Source: Odiellus spinosus (Eukaryota; Arthropoda; Arachnida; Opiliones; Phalangiidae). From it: 64,000 bases of DNA. Both the position numbers and the translations under genes were made by a program. A model generated the notes under the pieces. That model was not told the DNA's origin and did no database searches. It saw only the letters and a program-made list of their open reading frames with translations. Shown here piece by piece: positions 22,109 through 34,774 of the stretch. The stretch is from assembly GCA_963920705.1 (NCBI GenBank), contig OY987232.1, forward strand, positions 6,265,200-6,329,199. The letters run 5' to 3'. Numbering within the stretch: position 1 is the first letter of the stretch; the number at the start of each line of letters is the position of its first letter.

Positions 22109-24977
22109 CTGTCCTGATCGTGTGTGTCCGTCGTTCGCGGTGTTCGCAATTACGTCATCGCAAAAAAATTCGAATATTTTAGTTCACTACTTTTCTCATA
22201 GGTGGCGGTAAATTTCCTATTTAAATAAAACGTCTCATAGGAGGTCTGCCTCGCAGTTACTGTCCGCGCTCGACACTGCAACCTTTTGGGATAGCCATAC
22301 AAACGCGCTAACGAATATGCTATAAGTACATAAAGGAATCTGAGATAAAAACTTTTTAAATCTGTGATGGGTGCTCTACGGAAGCTAGGCTGGGTCATAG
22401 TAGCACCGCGTGTAATGCTTTATTTGTCCCCATTTAAAGGGAAAATATTTTTAAAAGATTATTACTCTTAATTTAAAATATATAGTAAAATATTGCTAGT
22501 CCTCCGCAATCATAACATAATATTTAAATTTAATTATATTTTTTAAATGAATTTGATATTAACTTTTTGTCACTAGGTCACGCTAGATTAGTAGGAAGTA
22601 GAACTATAGCTACATTACGAAATAAAGGCGTGCGATTTTTTTTAAAAACTTTAATTATGCTTAATTTAAATTCTATAATAAATAGTTCTAGTGCTCTCTT
22701 AAAAATCATATTTCAATTTTATTTTATTTTGTAAATTAACTTTTTATCTGTAGGCATGGATTAATTAGTAGCTTATGCTGTAGGTGACACTAGTTTCCAT
22801 CGAACTGTGCTTAAAGCCAAGGAAGGTCAAACTCATTTTCTAAAATTTGTCTAATCACATACTTAAATTTAACTCAGTCCTAGGTTTAAATTAATAATAA
22901 GTAGTCTAGAAATTAAGTTGTGTTTCAACTAGTATTTGTTAAATCACAGTTAATTTGATTCTATCATCATTACGTTTAATTTAGTCCTTTAGCTTGAAAA
23001 TAATTCAATTACAGTTTTATTGTTATAAGTTTGATTAGAATAATTTTAATTTAACTTTAATATAATTTCAACTATTATGTAACTGTTAAATAACAAACAT
23101 TAGAGGCTCGAACGTAGTGGCATGGTGTGCATGGTGCATGGGGTCTCTTCGTAGAATATTCGAGAGAGTGTGTAGAGAGTAGAGACTGAAAATAAAGCTT
23201 AAGGCATGTAGCTACGTACGTCGCTCGGAGAACGCTCCTATTTTTAATTGTCGTTAGAATTTGACTAGTTATTTTAATACGATTTTTCTTATCAATTATG
23301 CTTAATAAAATATTATTTGTCTTCTATCATAATATCATATTTAAATTTAGTTTTATTTTGTAAATAAATATGCTGTAAACGTTCTACCAGCAGGTGATAC
23401 TAGTTTCATTGTATAAATAGTGTAACGGCCAAAGTAACCTTATAGCAATAAGCGTTCCACTCCTCTTTCTTATTTTAACCAAAAATATATAAAAATAATT
23501 TTTAAAATCGTCTACTTGGTTTCATCAGTTTTCTTGTTTAGCATTGTTATTTTAATATGATTTTTTCGAATCAATTATGCTAAATAAAACAGTATACGTC
23601 TTCTATAATAATATCATATTTAAATTGAATTTTACTTTGTAAATAAATATGCTGTAAACGTTCTACAAGCAGGTGACACTAGTTTCATCGTATAAATAGT
23701 GTAGCAGCAAAAGTAACCTTATAGCAAGAAGTGTGCCACTTCTCTTTCTTATTTTAACCAAAAAATTATAAAATAAATTTTTAACATCGGCTACTTGGTT
23801 TTAATAGTTTTCTTGTTTAGCATTAAACTTGGGACGAGGAGAGGTAAAATTTTGGTTTCCCAACTTGTTGTTTTCTTAAACCCCGAATTGTCACGACTCG
23901 TACTTCAACACATCGTTTAAAATACTCGCCGGTTTATAAGAATGGGGATCTTATAGGGACTATTTGCGTTATTTTAAAGCCCCTTTATACTCATCTTGTT
24001 TTCTAGCTTAGCAGACGACGTTGACCGGAACAAATTGAGCAGTCAAATGAGGATTTTAAAGAGGGGTACAGTTTATTGTATCGAAATCCGAAGGTTTACA
24101 GCGAGTCAATCATTGTACCGAATAATATTAACCTTGGAAGAAAGGCCCTCAATGTTTAAATATAGGGACGATGTCGAGTAGCAATGTTGATTTCGTCTTC
24201 AATGAAATGTTTTGGTTAGTGGACTTTGTTCTCCCCCATGAAACTATCCAAAATCGAATAGAAACTGTACCCCCTCTTTCAGAAAAGATAGGCCTTTTAA
24301 ATTATTCGTAGTTATTTTTCTTCGAGGAAAACCTTATAATATTATTTTATGATTCACTTAAAAGAGACCACCTGTTTGGGCTAAAACTTAAAATACATAA
24401 GGATAGGTTTTCGAAATTCGCCACCTAAATTGGAACTAAAATATGTCGAATTTTTATTCCGTATAAAACTCCTTATTTCAGCACGCATAATGCAATATGA
24501 ACCAATTGCCTCGCCTAAAGTCGAGGAGTCATAACAAAACATTATTTATTAAATAAGTTTTAACGGATTTTAAAGGTCGGTATTCGAGTATTCGTCAATT
24601 ATAAATTTGAGAATATTAATTATTCAAATACACATAGTTAAAGAAAGTATCCATGACTAGCGTATAGCTTCTTTAAAGCCACATATCTCACAACCTTGGT
24701 TTGTTTATATATCGAGGACATAAATAAAGAGCTTTTTAATAGTACTCATTGTAGAGCAGGTATGGCCTTTGAAACAACGACGTTGAGTAGTCCCTGGTCT
24801 CGGGATAGCGTGTGGTGTTTTACGAAAAGTAATTCAAAGTACGAATAAAAAAATTGTCTGAAATATACTTAAATCTCGGCCAATGAATTTACGACTAAGT
24901 CGAAAGTTAGAATTCCCAACCTTTTCTATCAAACGAAAAGATTCATTTTGGTTGACAAGTAATCATTAAAAAATAAT
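22109..24977. repeat. Interior of R-D with a duplicated block of about 190 bp
   Basis: Two direct copies of a 190-bp block, taaataaatatgctgtaaac to tttcttgtttagcatt, lie at about 23358-23545 and 23638-23826. Weaker relatives occur at 22560-22800. The rest is AT-rich. A short plus-strand frame at 23996-24181 shows no domain. I see no transposase in the interior. Confidence 0.55.
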
Positions 24978-25308
24978 TAAGCCAAATTTAATGTTAAGGG
25001 TCAAAGGGAGAAAATCGTATGTTTGTTTTTTCTTAAATATTAGCGAGTGAATAAAATCAGTTGTCTTGAAAATATACTCTAAATCCTGTCAGATGGCGAT
25101 TATAATTAAATTTTACGTTTTAAAAGAAAATTTAACATATCTGTCACTTCCGCCTTCGAAATCATAACAGGTCTTTCGTTGTCTTTGTTCACAAAGACAT
25201 TTTTGATATAATATCTGTCGCTTCAGCCATCCGAAATAATAACGTGTCCCTCTGGGTCTTTGTTCGCAAAGACATTTTTGATATGATATCTGTTCCTTCA
25301 GTTTTACA
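24978..25308. repeat. Long inverted repeat R-D, right arm
   Basis: This is the reverse complement of 21735-22044, including both copies of the 77-bp unit (ttcacaaagacatttttgat and ttcgcaaagacatttttgat). The arms differ at many positions, so the pair is old. Confidence 0.75.
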
Positions 25309-25924
25309 TTTTAAGGTAAACTTCAATATCAGCAGAATTGCCCCTTAATAGTATTCAGTTATATATTAATAATATAAACATCGCAATCTTCCAAATCGTG
25401 AGACGTTTTCTTTAAAATTCGTAACATATTTAGTTGTATATTATACAAAAACGTAGGTTTGCTTCTCACTTCTAAAGACTACATTTATATCCAACGATGG
25501 TCGACCAAAGCCGTAAAGGTACATATATTAAAAATTCAAAACCGTGAAGGGTTATAAATTAAAAATTAACGGTTAAAGAAATAATAAAGCCACAGTTTAA
25601 GAAATTAGAAACTTATATTTATAGATATTAATATGAATAAAAATTAAAAAAGACGTATAAATTCGGCCTATGGAAAGTTTAAATTATGTAGTCATTCTAT
25701 AGGGAGACAGAAAAGAGCCAAGGGGGAAAGAAAGCCTGACGTCATGGACTTCCCTTACTGGGGACGTTTTTGTAATGGCTACTTCTGCAACTCTCTAAGG
25801 GGGATGACACAGAGGTGAGAGATAGAAGCCTCTGACGTATCAATGTCTCCCTTGCTGACTATAGTAGAATCCACCCTTGGGCTGGTTATATTTTACGCCA
25901 CCCCTAAATATGTAAAAATTTCCT
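25309..25924. other. Spacer without recognised features
   Basis: This is AT-rich sequence in which I see no gene, array or transposon end. Confidence 0.35.
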
Positions 25925-26570
25925 TATACATCTTTTTGCCCTTTAAACCCAATTAAATTAATTTATTCTTCATTTTTTATGTTAATACCTCCGCCAGCCG
26001 CAGCCAAATCTCTACATTTTTACCATTGCCCTTTAGTCCAGATTAAAATATTTTTTTCATAATTTTTGATGCTAATAGCTTTGGCAGCCGCATTTAACTC
26101 AATAAAATCTTTACATTTTTACTATTGCCCTTTCAACTCAATTAAGATTAATTTTTTTCATCATTTTTGATGTTAAAAGCTACAGCAACCGCACTTGATT
26201 CAGTCAAATCACTGTATTATTCCCACTGCATTTTAAACCCAATTTAAATTTTTGATGTTAATACCTCCGGCAGACGCAAATCGAGACACTGAAATCTCTA
26301 CATTTTTCCCATTGCCCTTTAAACCAATTTTAAATTAATGTTTTCATAATTCTTCATGTTAATACCTCCGACAGTCGCAGCGAAACCTTTATTTTCCCCA
26401 TTGCCCTTTAAACCAAATTTAAATTCATTTTTTTCATCAATTTTGATGATAATACCTCCGACAGCCGCAGCGAAATTTTTATATTTTTGCCCCATTGCCC
26501 TTTAAACGAAATTTAAACCAATTTTTCATCTTTTTTGATGTTAATACCTTCCCCATTGCCGTTCGGAATG
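25925..26570. repeat. About 120-bp tandem repeat, 5-6 diverged units
   Basis: Each unit contains cattgccctttaaaccc, then an AT-rich tract with tttttttcatcatttttg, then gatgttaatacctccg and cagccgcag. Units differ by 10-20 percent and small indels, so the array is old. No gene is present. Confidence 0.85.
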
Positions 26571-26574
26571 GCTA

Positions 26575-26800
26575 GTCGTTTGGAATTTCACTTATGTTTA
26601 AAAACGAGAGTATTTTTAAGGTGAAGAAATTTAAACTTAATGTTATTCTATGGGATTTAGATTTTTTGAAAGAGACTTGCCCTTCAGATTTATTTTCTAA
26701 TGCTTCCTGATATTTTTCAGGCTTTATTTTGACTAATTTCATAATTTTACACCGATAAGATTGGCCACAATCTATTTATAAAAACGGCAAAAATACGAAA
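26575..26800 (+). repeat. Dispersed repeat R-E, copy 1
   Basis: This block shares tttgaaagagacttgccctt, atttattttctaatgcttcc and tttcataattttacaccgat with 58660-58835 and, inverted and more diverged, with 28560-28720. It follows the 120-bp array. No coding potential is seen. Confidence 0.6.
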
Positions 26801-27060
26801 TAGGAGAAATTAAGTCATTAGCGTTCAATACCCATAGCCTTCAAAGCAAGCGCGTGATTTTAAAAACGCTATAGAAGACTCGGCAATCGGCCGAAAATCG
26901 CGAATAAATGAATTGTCGAGATTTGCAAAACTCCCCCAGACTGATGCACGTCTCAAAGATGGGAAACTGACACAAAACGAAGAATTTGGCCCATTTCAGG
27001 GCTGTAACGATTTTTAAAAGCCACAATTAAAATATATGATTTGCAAATTAGTGTATTTAA

Positions 27061-27490
27061 TCTCTCTAACTAATTTTCGTAATTTTAGGCTGATAAGTTT
27101 TAAGTTAAAAATTAAAATTAACGTAAGTTGGTAGCGTGTGCAAAGCTTTACCACGTTACAATTTGGATCTTCAACCATTAACTAGTGTAAGTTGTGAAAT
27201 TTTGGGAGAAAAGTTTTCCTGACGTTTTCAAAATGCCATACATAGGTACATAACTTTAATGAGAGTAGATAAGCACCTAATCTACTCTCATTATAGTTAA
27301 ATAACTATGTATGGCATTTTGAAAACGGCAGGAACACGTCTCTCCCAAAATCTCACAACTTTACGTGATTTAATAGTTAAAGCACCAAATTGTACCTGAT
27401 AAAGCTTTGCGCATACTACCAACTTACATTGAAAACAATTTTTAACTTAAAAGCTATCACCTTAAAATTACGAAACCTGGTTAGGGAGAT
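27061..27490. mobile_element. 430-bp foldback MITE
   Basis: Arms of about 210 bp are inverted copies: tctctctaactaattttcgt on the left pairs with the end ggttagggaga on the right. The centre is gagagtagat, a 9-base loop, then atctactctc (27261-27289). Conserved blocks such as catacataggtacataactt and aattttgggagaaaag occur on both sides. A structure of this kind is typical of foldback-type MITEs; the superfamily is unknown. Confidence 0.8.
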
Positions 27491-30400
27491 TTTCAAGTTA
27501 AATTTAGATTAAATAACTAGATTTAGAAAAATGCTGTTTGGGCAACTTAAATTGTTATAAGTATATATTTTTTACAGCATATTTATACTATTATTATATG
27601 TTTAGATAATGGTAAATGTCTTAAATTTAGAGACAATCTCAAATTATTTGAGGATGCTCCACAGTGCTGTTGTTTACGAAAGTATTACGCAATTTGTTAG
27701 CGTACTAGAATGTGATGTTCCTACTACTAGGAAAGAAATATCCATCATAGAGCTTTCAAAATTTTTAGACAACTGAATTTAGTAAATATTCTACTACCAT
27801 CCTACGAAAGGACAAGACCGCCTATTTAGATTTTCCCGCCGAAAGAGGGAAGAGTGTTTTGAACTAGAGATATCCGGAAATACCCAACAATAATGAATAA
27901 GAGGCTTCCAAAATTTGTTATTTCTCTTTCTTAGCAATTCTCATAATTGCAACCTTTTAGCGTTTCACGTACTTAATTTTAACTTTGTCTTTGAGTAAAA
28001 TAGTATATAGTTATAGAAATAAAATAAAATCAGACGGTGAAATTTTAATAGTTTATAAATAGCGTCTACAGTGCCTGTGTACATGTATCAAGGCTTTAGA
28101 TTTAAAAAGAAACCCGCGCAATAGGTGAAAACGGCATGAACCTCCGTCCGGAGAGAAAAATAATAGGTTCGCTAGTTTCAACAATTATTAACGCAAAATC
28201 TGTAATCCTCAAAGGCTCGGAATTCATATATATGTTATCCATACATTCTTAATAAGATGTGGTTAAAAAATCAGGAAGCTGCAGCGTGAACTTAAAACTT
28301 TAGACAATAATCTGTAGCTTCCCTCGACTTTTCCCCCTTACATTTTAGTGCTTTTTAGCGGCGTCTTTTGGGGGAGTTTTAATTTTCCATTTATCTCTCA
28401 AACGCATGTTAATTTTTTCTTTGCCGGGGCATCTATAGCGCGAGCGCAGCTGAAGCGCGTGATCGAGGAGGCTATGAGAAATCCTAAGCCTAATTTGTGA
28501 AATAAGGCTTAGGTTTTTGCCCATCAATTTCTCCGCTTTAATGTTTCGTCCGTTTTAATAAATATATAGTGGGTCAACTAATTGGTGTAAAATTATGAAA
28601 TTAGTCTTAAAATAAAATAGTCGGAAAATCCAAGTTTTAAAAATATCTGGAAGTGTTACAAAATATATCTGAAAGGTTAGCCTCTTTAAAAAAACCAAAT
28701 CCCATAGAATAATATTACGAGCTTGGCCATGAGCGAAACTAGCTAAGTAGTAAAAAAGAGTCAACTTCAGAATTAATTTTAAAATACTTAGAATTAATAT
28801 TTTTAATTGAAACTTGAAAAGTTCTACATTAGAACCTTGGTTTACCATTTAAGTGATTTTAACTGTAACAAATGATTCCTACTCTTAGTTTTGCCCGTCA
28901 CTGGACTTGTCCTCGGAAAAGTCGATTTTAATGTTATTTATATGGGAAAATGGAGCGTTTTGACTGGCTAAAGACTGAATTTTTTTAGGAAATTGAAATT
29001 GCATTACTGATGATGATCAGTTCATAACGTTGAACCCTGCCGGGTTCTCCGAATAAAAGAACAATACTGTAGGTAGGGTCTGGCAACACTTTTTACAGAT
29101 ACGCGAATAACTCCCGTTTATTAGTTAAATATCAATTGACATTGTGGTATGAAAGACCAATTAAAAGAATGGTTTCAATATTTAAAACTATTTCAAGATT
29201 TGGCAATCATTATTCTGCCAAAGGTAAAATTGAAAGGCAACATAAAAGGGAGAATGCAACCGAGATACAATATTTGAATAAGCCTAGTTATAAAAAGATA
29301 TATCCTAAGACGTTCATTGTACTATTCCGAGCTCTATGGATGGCGATAGATTTCAAAGATGACTTTTACTGGCTATTCTCTCCATGGATTATAATTATTA
29401 CGGTTTGTACTAATTAAAGTTTTACTAGGAAAAACTGCATTTCCAGCTGTCAATCAAGCTTTTATCTCTTGGCAAACAATCACGGAGATAATGAGTCGGT
29501 TTTTAATTCGTACTTTATACGAAGATTATTAAGGATTATCCGAGTATAAAGTAGGTTCCCGTGGGAACAGAAGGGAATTCGAGAAAACCTTAGCTATTAG
29601 GAGCTTTTAGTTAGAAAATCCTTCGCCTAATCATCTTTTTTTCGTTGTTCTTTACCGCTTCCCCGCACGATGGTGAAAATCGCAGACCGCCCAATGTTTG
29701 GGTGCCTATAGGAAACGGTAAGTTTATTTCAAAAGCGCGCTTTAAACCAGCCTCCACGCCATAATAAATTTTCATAACGAACTTGGTTGAGCATATTTTT
29801 CCTAATAGTGGTAGAAATAAGTCGATCTAATACCTTCTTCAGATGAGCTGCGTAATTTGCCGTGGTGTAATCAGAATTAATTGAGGTTTACATAGCCGTC
29901 TCAGTTCAACAAACCTCGGTTAATTTTCATTAAACCACGGTTAAAGCTGATTAAACCGGCTAGTTACCGCCTAATCTGAAAAGGGTATTATACCAAGAAG
30001 TCATTCGAGTACACGCGAGAGCCCGCGTCTACGGCATTAAACCTTAGGTGCCATTCTAGTATATTTTTTATCCCCGAAGAACAATCTAGAGTACTTCTGC
30101 CTATAAATCCCGAAGTTTCATTTTTAATCCCAAACTAATTCCAGAAGATAGAAGGGACGGTTGAGAGGTTTTTGAGATTGGGAGGGGGCAAATTTTGGTT
30201 GGGCCTTAAAATGAGGATCATGGCACATCACTTAATACTAGCCAAAAAAGTCATCACCTCTGTCACGCTCGAGTCATTTGGACTCTTCCTCATTTATTCT
30301 CGGGGTCAAGTTGCTCAACTGTGGAGATTTAGTACCTTTCAAAAGTTCATATTGACGTTCAAAGGGATTTGAAAATGGATTCAAAGTGCCTTTTGCTAAC

Positions 30401-31868
30401 TAAGCTGATTTTTTATTTTTTTTAGAATGCTTCGGAAACCAAACCTGCGCAACAGCTAAGGAAATTAGAAAAGTTGGAAGATCAATTAGGAATTCTTATA
30501 AGGTGGTTTTTCGTGTTCCGATAACTGTATCCAAGCAAGGGCGGACGTTTTCTATCGAGTCGGGTCAACCAATCAATGCTTAAGATATCCCAACGCATTA
30601 GCAATAGTGAACACTATTCTAGCTCTCTAATCGCGGAAGGAAAGTTTAGTTAACATCCTTGGCGTTTTGGGTCCATTTCTAAATTTTAATTTAAAATTAA
30701 AACCGAGCTGACCACTGGGCTGCTAGTTTCCACTATTTGGCGGATTAATGACCAATCACGTAGCGTGATTTCTATTAGAGTCAATGAAATTTGTCCGCCT
30801 TTCGCCCGGCTCTTAAAGGTGAACTCCGTATTAATTGGTGGTGGGGTATTTGCTACTTCTAGGTACATCACAGACGATGCGACACTCCGGAATTAAGCGG
30901 ATTCGGTAGAACCTACTGTTGTACGAAGAAAATATCTATAGAGCATTGCATCCTAGCCCAGAGCGATACCAGGGGAACCTGCTACTGCCTCCGTAAAGAT
31001 TCCAAACTGGAATAGCCAAAGAAGGCTCGAAACCAAAAGAGTAACCAATTTCAAATGTCTTAAAAGAAAATAAAAAAAATGTGGGGAGTAAAAATGTAAT
31101 TTTTGAAATAAGTCCTTGAAATAAATAATCTAATTAATAAAAATTCCAACTCTGGTTTGGAAACATCGATCGTTGGAGACTGAAAGGATTTCTTAAACGT
31201 CATGATGAATAAAACAAGCCGATGTCTAGTTTATCATGAGAACAAATAGAAATCTGTAGCATTCAGGAAGGCACTGAAATTGAAGAAGCGTCATTGTTGA
31301 GCTTGGCAATTTTTGTTTTTCCCTTCTAGCTTTTGGGGGAATATTTCTCTGACATCAACGTTTCGTGCACCCTATTATTATTTATTCCACGCGATTTCGA
31401 CCAGTGATGGCACCATGAGTCATCTGATTTTTTTAACCCAGATGAATAATCCCAGTTTATGCACAGCCCCTTTTTTTCAATTTTTTTTGTTTCGAAACGT
31501 AACTAGGAAGTCTTAGGCATTGTGGTTAGGGCAACGCAATTGTCAAAACTAAGATCTAACCGGTAGCGCTGCTGAGTTGTTGAATGTGCCATTTAACTTT
31601 TTGGGGGTGGGGAGTAACATTCGAGAGGCTAGATGCTCCTGTTTCAAGGTGAAAAATATAAATACAACAATACCATTAGATAGCTCTCAAGTAACTCTTT
31701 AAAATAAGCTCGAACAAAAAATTTCGTATTTCCTTGTTTTGTTTTTTTTCTTGGCAGACAAAGATTTCTCTGAACATTTTTCCAATATATTTCGTATAAC
31801 ATATAATTTAAAAATATTAATCTAAACGTGTCCTTACGCACGAAGAATGAAGAAACAAGTATTGGTCA
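27491..31868. other. Long spacer with repeat fragments and one weak open frame
   Basis: About 4.4 kb in which I find no recognisable gene. A plus-strand frame at 29136-29417 (93 residues) has no domain I recognise and lacks supporting context. Repeat R-E lies inverted at 28560-28720, a short repeat at 30425-30450 matches 11745, and repeat R-C copy 2 is at 30885-31030. About 29860-29960 contains several ggttaa-centred short inverted motifs (aacctcggttaatttt, accacggttaaagc) of unclear origin. Confidence 0.4.
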
Positions 31869-31882
31869 AAATGTTTGTTCCC

Positions 31883-32143
31883 TTTTTTTATAATTAACTT
31901 TCTATTCTTATTGCAGGTAAAATTCATTTAATTTACTTATTTTCTACAAGAAAACTCTGCACGTTAAATATTTTAATATATTTATTTAAATACGACGACG
32001 TTTCGAAGTCACAGCTTCATCATCATGTCTACATTTGTATGTAGACCTGATGTAGAAGCTGTGACTTCGAAACGTCGTCGTATTTAAATAAATATATTAC
32101 AATATTTAACGTGCAGAGTTTCCTTGTAGAAAATAAGTAAATT
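31883..32143. mobile_element. Penelope-like relic with two hammerhead-like motifs
   Basis: The 261-bp insertion is flanked by identical 14-bp duplications aaatgtttgttccc (31869-31882 and 32144-32157), as expected for target-primed reverse transcription. It is mostly a palindrome (arms 31926-32033 and 32041-32147). Each arm carries a hammerhead-ribozyme-like core. On the plus strand 32047-32076 reads cctgatgtagaag, a loop, then cttcgaaacgtcg. On the minus strand of the left arm the core is atgatgatgaag...cttcgaaacgtcg. Penelope-like elements are known to carry minimal hammerheads of the CTGATGA...GAAAC type in their terminal repeats. Here each copy has a change in the CTGATGA box, so activity is doubtful. 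No reverse transcriptase is present. Confidence 0.6.
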
Positions 32144-32157
32144 AAATGTTTGTTCCC

Positions 32158-33004
32158 GTATAGCCCAATCCCAAATCGCCAAACCATTTTTATGAATCAG
32201 ATCCCATTTCGCCCAATCTTCATTTAACCAATTCGCATTTCGCATAATTCTCATTTTGCCTAAAATAGGATTGATGTTCCGTAAGTGTGCTGTAAGGTGT
32301 GTCGACCAGCATCTTATGTCAACCTACACAATGGTAGGTTAAGTAAGGTTAGAGATGAGGCAAGCATTACCTGCAGAATCCGCGTAAGGCTTGCAGATCG
32401 CCCCTTCCACCCCCAAATCCGTATATCGACGACACTTTTTCGCCTCCCTTCCCCCCAAATCCGTATATCGCCGGCACTTTTTCGCCCCCACTCCCATGCG
32501 ATTGTCGGATTACCCATGCCCTCTTTCGCTGCTTCCACTGGACATTTTATAGGCTGATGGTTCGAGATATTGATTTGGGAACGTACAGAGAGGTCAAAAG
32601 ATTTGTGAGTTTACACTTTCTCACTACTGGTATACAGGACACCCCATTCCCTTCTCCAACCCTTGAAATGACTTGTTTCCAGCGATACCGAAATATCATA
32701 GAGTTTAATACAGGCTGTAACAATACCTTAGGTTTTTTTTAATCCGGTACCGAAATCTCATGGAGTCGCTTAATCGTAATTTGTCCGTTTTTCTGAATTT
32801 ATTTAGTTTTTTTGAGAAACTTGTGATTTTTAGATCGGAAAGTTCAGGTTGATATACACTTCAAAAAAATTCCTCCATTCGTTACGGGGCAGCGATAGCG
32901 AATTCCCACGATTTGGTGGGCCCTATCATTCATGAGGTTCGAACTCTCCTCTTTTGAAGAGGGTTGAAATAAGTTTATCATTGTGTTCGGCATTGCGGGT
33001 AAAC
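32158..33004. other. Spacer with a 43-bp direct repeat
   Basis: The stretch includes two copies of ccccaaatccgtatatcg followed by gcactttttcgcc at about 32412-32486, and a run of gcccaattcgcattt-like short motifs at 32160-32260. Open frames over this part are artefacts of the repeat. The left boundary of the Polinton must lie here or further left, but I could not find its terminal inverted repeat. Confidence 0.4.
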
Positions 33005-33330
33005 TTATTTATAAATGAGAGCTAGTAGTAGATATAGAACGCAGTGTTTCCCACAAACTGAACTTGTTAGTGCTTGGAATCTACGTTTATTGTACGTCCG
33101 TGGTATAGAGTTTCGAGTGATAAACCTCCCAATTTGGGGTATAAAATTCGGCCCAAACGCTAGTGAATCGAAATAATAAGCGTGGCCTCGCTTGTCAAAA
33201 TAATGGCCACCCAATGTGTACCGGGTTTGGCGCTATTATCGAAATTCAGATATACGAAGCCGGGTAACTATCAATCTGGGCAGGTAGAGTGTCACTTGAA
33301 TAAACCCCCTTAAAATTAAGGACGCTTCTC
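33005..33330 (-). pseudogene. Polinton adenain-like cysteine protease (PRO)
   Basis: The minus strand shows the adenovirus-type protease layout: an N-terminal block with a TLPAQIDSYPASYI-like stretch, the catalytic-histidine motif PGTHWVAI, a GHAYYFDSLAFGP block and the catalytic-cysteine block TSSVCGKHC. In this family the enzyme matures virion proteins. A stop codon upstream of the histidine block and a frameshift just after it break the gene. It lies about 30 bp downstream of the major capsid gene, which is a common Polinton neighbourhood. Confidence 0.75.
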
Positions 33331-33362
33331 AATGTCTTATCTGGGGCCGTTCATAGTTATAC

Positions 33363-34645
33363 TGTGATGGCGACGGATCTGTTCTAATCAATTTGTAGCA
33401 AAGTCTGAAATTATGAAAAGACGACGCAGCTTACGGTGTTTGGTTTCGCTTGATCAAAACCCAACTCCAGTCGGAGTTGTCCATGCTGCGTGGCATTCCA
33501 ATGCGTCGATTCGCTCGCGCTCTGGTCAATTGAAAGGTCAAACGAATAGATACTATAGCCTAACCCGTAATCTTCGAGGGAGATATTCAAACCCCGGTCG
33601 CTATAGTGCGCATCCGCGCACGAGAACAGCGTATAGTATTCGCGGGCGAAAAGATTTTTGGTGAAATTGGGTTTTAAAGGCCTGGCGGGGAATTGATCCG
33701 AGTTTGCAAATAATGAAATATAGTTTAATCCAAAATCCGCAAAAATGAAAGGGTTGGTCTCTAGATCGCCCGTTTGTGATTTATGATTAACCAAAGCGAC
33801 GATCACACGCTCGGGCAGAACACCGAGATAAAGATTTTCAATAGACGTGTTCATGAGATAGGGCGAAATTGTAAATATCTTTGTTTCCGTCTGGGTGCAA
33901 GGGTATCGGGCGGGCTTCGCTGTTAAAGCTCGTTCGTGCGCTAATAACATTTTTGTCAACACCTGGACTTTAGGAACATAAAGAACGGTTTCTAGAATCT
34001 GTGATTTATAACCACCGTTCCCGGCGGGTTTTTTCCCTAACAAACAAAAACTAAGTTTGCTTTTATGTAATTAGAGTTTAAGGGGGACCTCGTTGAGAAG
34101 ATATTTGGAGATAATGAAAAAAAGTCTAAGTAGATTGCCCCTTAAATTACAAATTCTTTAGATTTCGCGCTAGCTTTAAGTCGTTGTGCATAACCTTTTT
34201 TATCGGTCACGGAATCCATATATCCGGCAGAATCTTTAAAATACTTGCGGTTTGCAAGTGCGAAAAACTAGCGTTATCCCGTATGTCGTAAGCGCAGAAA
34301 GTAACGGATTGTACCCGTAGTACCTGGCAGAGGGCGTTACTAGACAAACGCCCACGTAAATATCAATGCGTTTAAATTGCGAATGCAGAAAATTATTAAT
34401 CGGAGCAACGTTATCACTATCAATGAGGTCAGACCCGTCCTTGTTTGGAATTTTATTTCGGGTACATAGCATAATAAGTGACGTATCGATGTACTCGTCA
34501 TTGTTAGCTGAAATTTAAAATTCTGTTGGTTGATCACCTATTAGGGAAGTTAACGGCTGATACGTTACAGTTTAATGCGTTCAATCGAAGTTTGAATTGG
34601 TGTTACCGTGAACAGGTCTAACGCTGAATTGGCGATTTCGCCCAT
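33363..34645 (-). pseudogene. Polinton major capsid protein (double jelly-roll, F54H12.2-like)
   Basis: The reading starts at a Met codon at 34643-34645, followed by a typical N-terminal block containing LDLFTVTPIQTS. Next come a block with APINNFLHSQF and, from 34043, the long C-terminal half with LYLGVLPERVIVALV, NPFIFADFGLNYISLF and DYGLGYSIYSFDLS, all characteristic of the Polinton hexon-like protein first annotated as F54H12.2 in Caenorhabditis. The total span, about 427 codons, is slightly short for the family. Frameshifts lie near 34050-34240 and 34540. Two in-frame stops interrupt the last 20 codons. The product would form the capsid shell. Confidence 0.85.
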
Positions 34646-34774
34646 TTTTATCTTGAAAATATGTCACGAACCGTACGGAATGCGAGTTGGCGCTTAACTG
34701 ATCAAGATCGTTGTTTGCCGGCGCTCTTTAGGTTTTTTTCGCTTTTTTGATACTTTTTTAACAGTTTTTCTTTT

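Noticed and set aside
29136-29417. 93-codon plus-strand frame as a host gene
   Set aside because: No recognisable domain, no splice context and no upstream signal; open by chance in AT-rich DNA is as likely.
33413-33664. 83-codon plus-strand Arg-rich frame
   Set aside because: It is the opposite strand of the major capsid gene.
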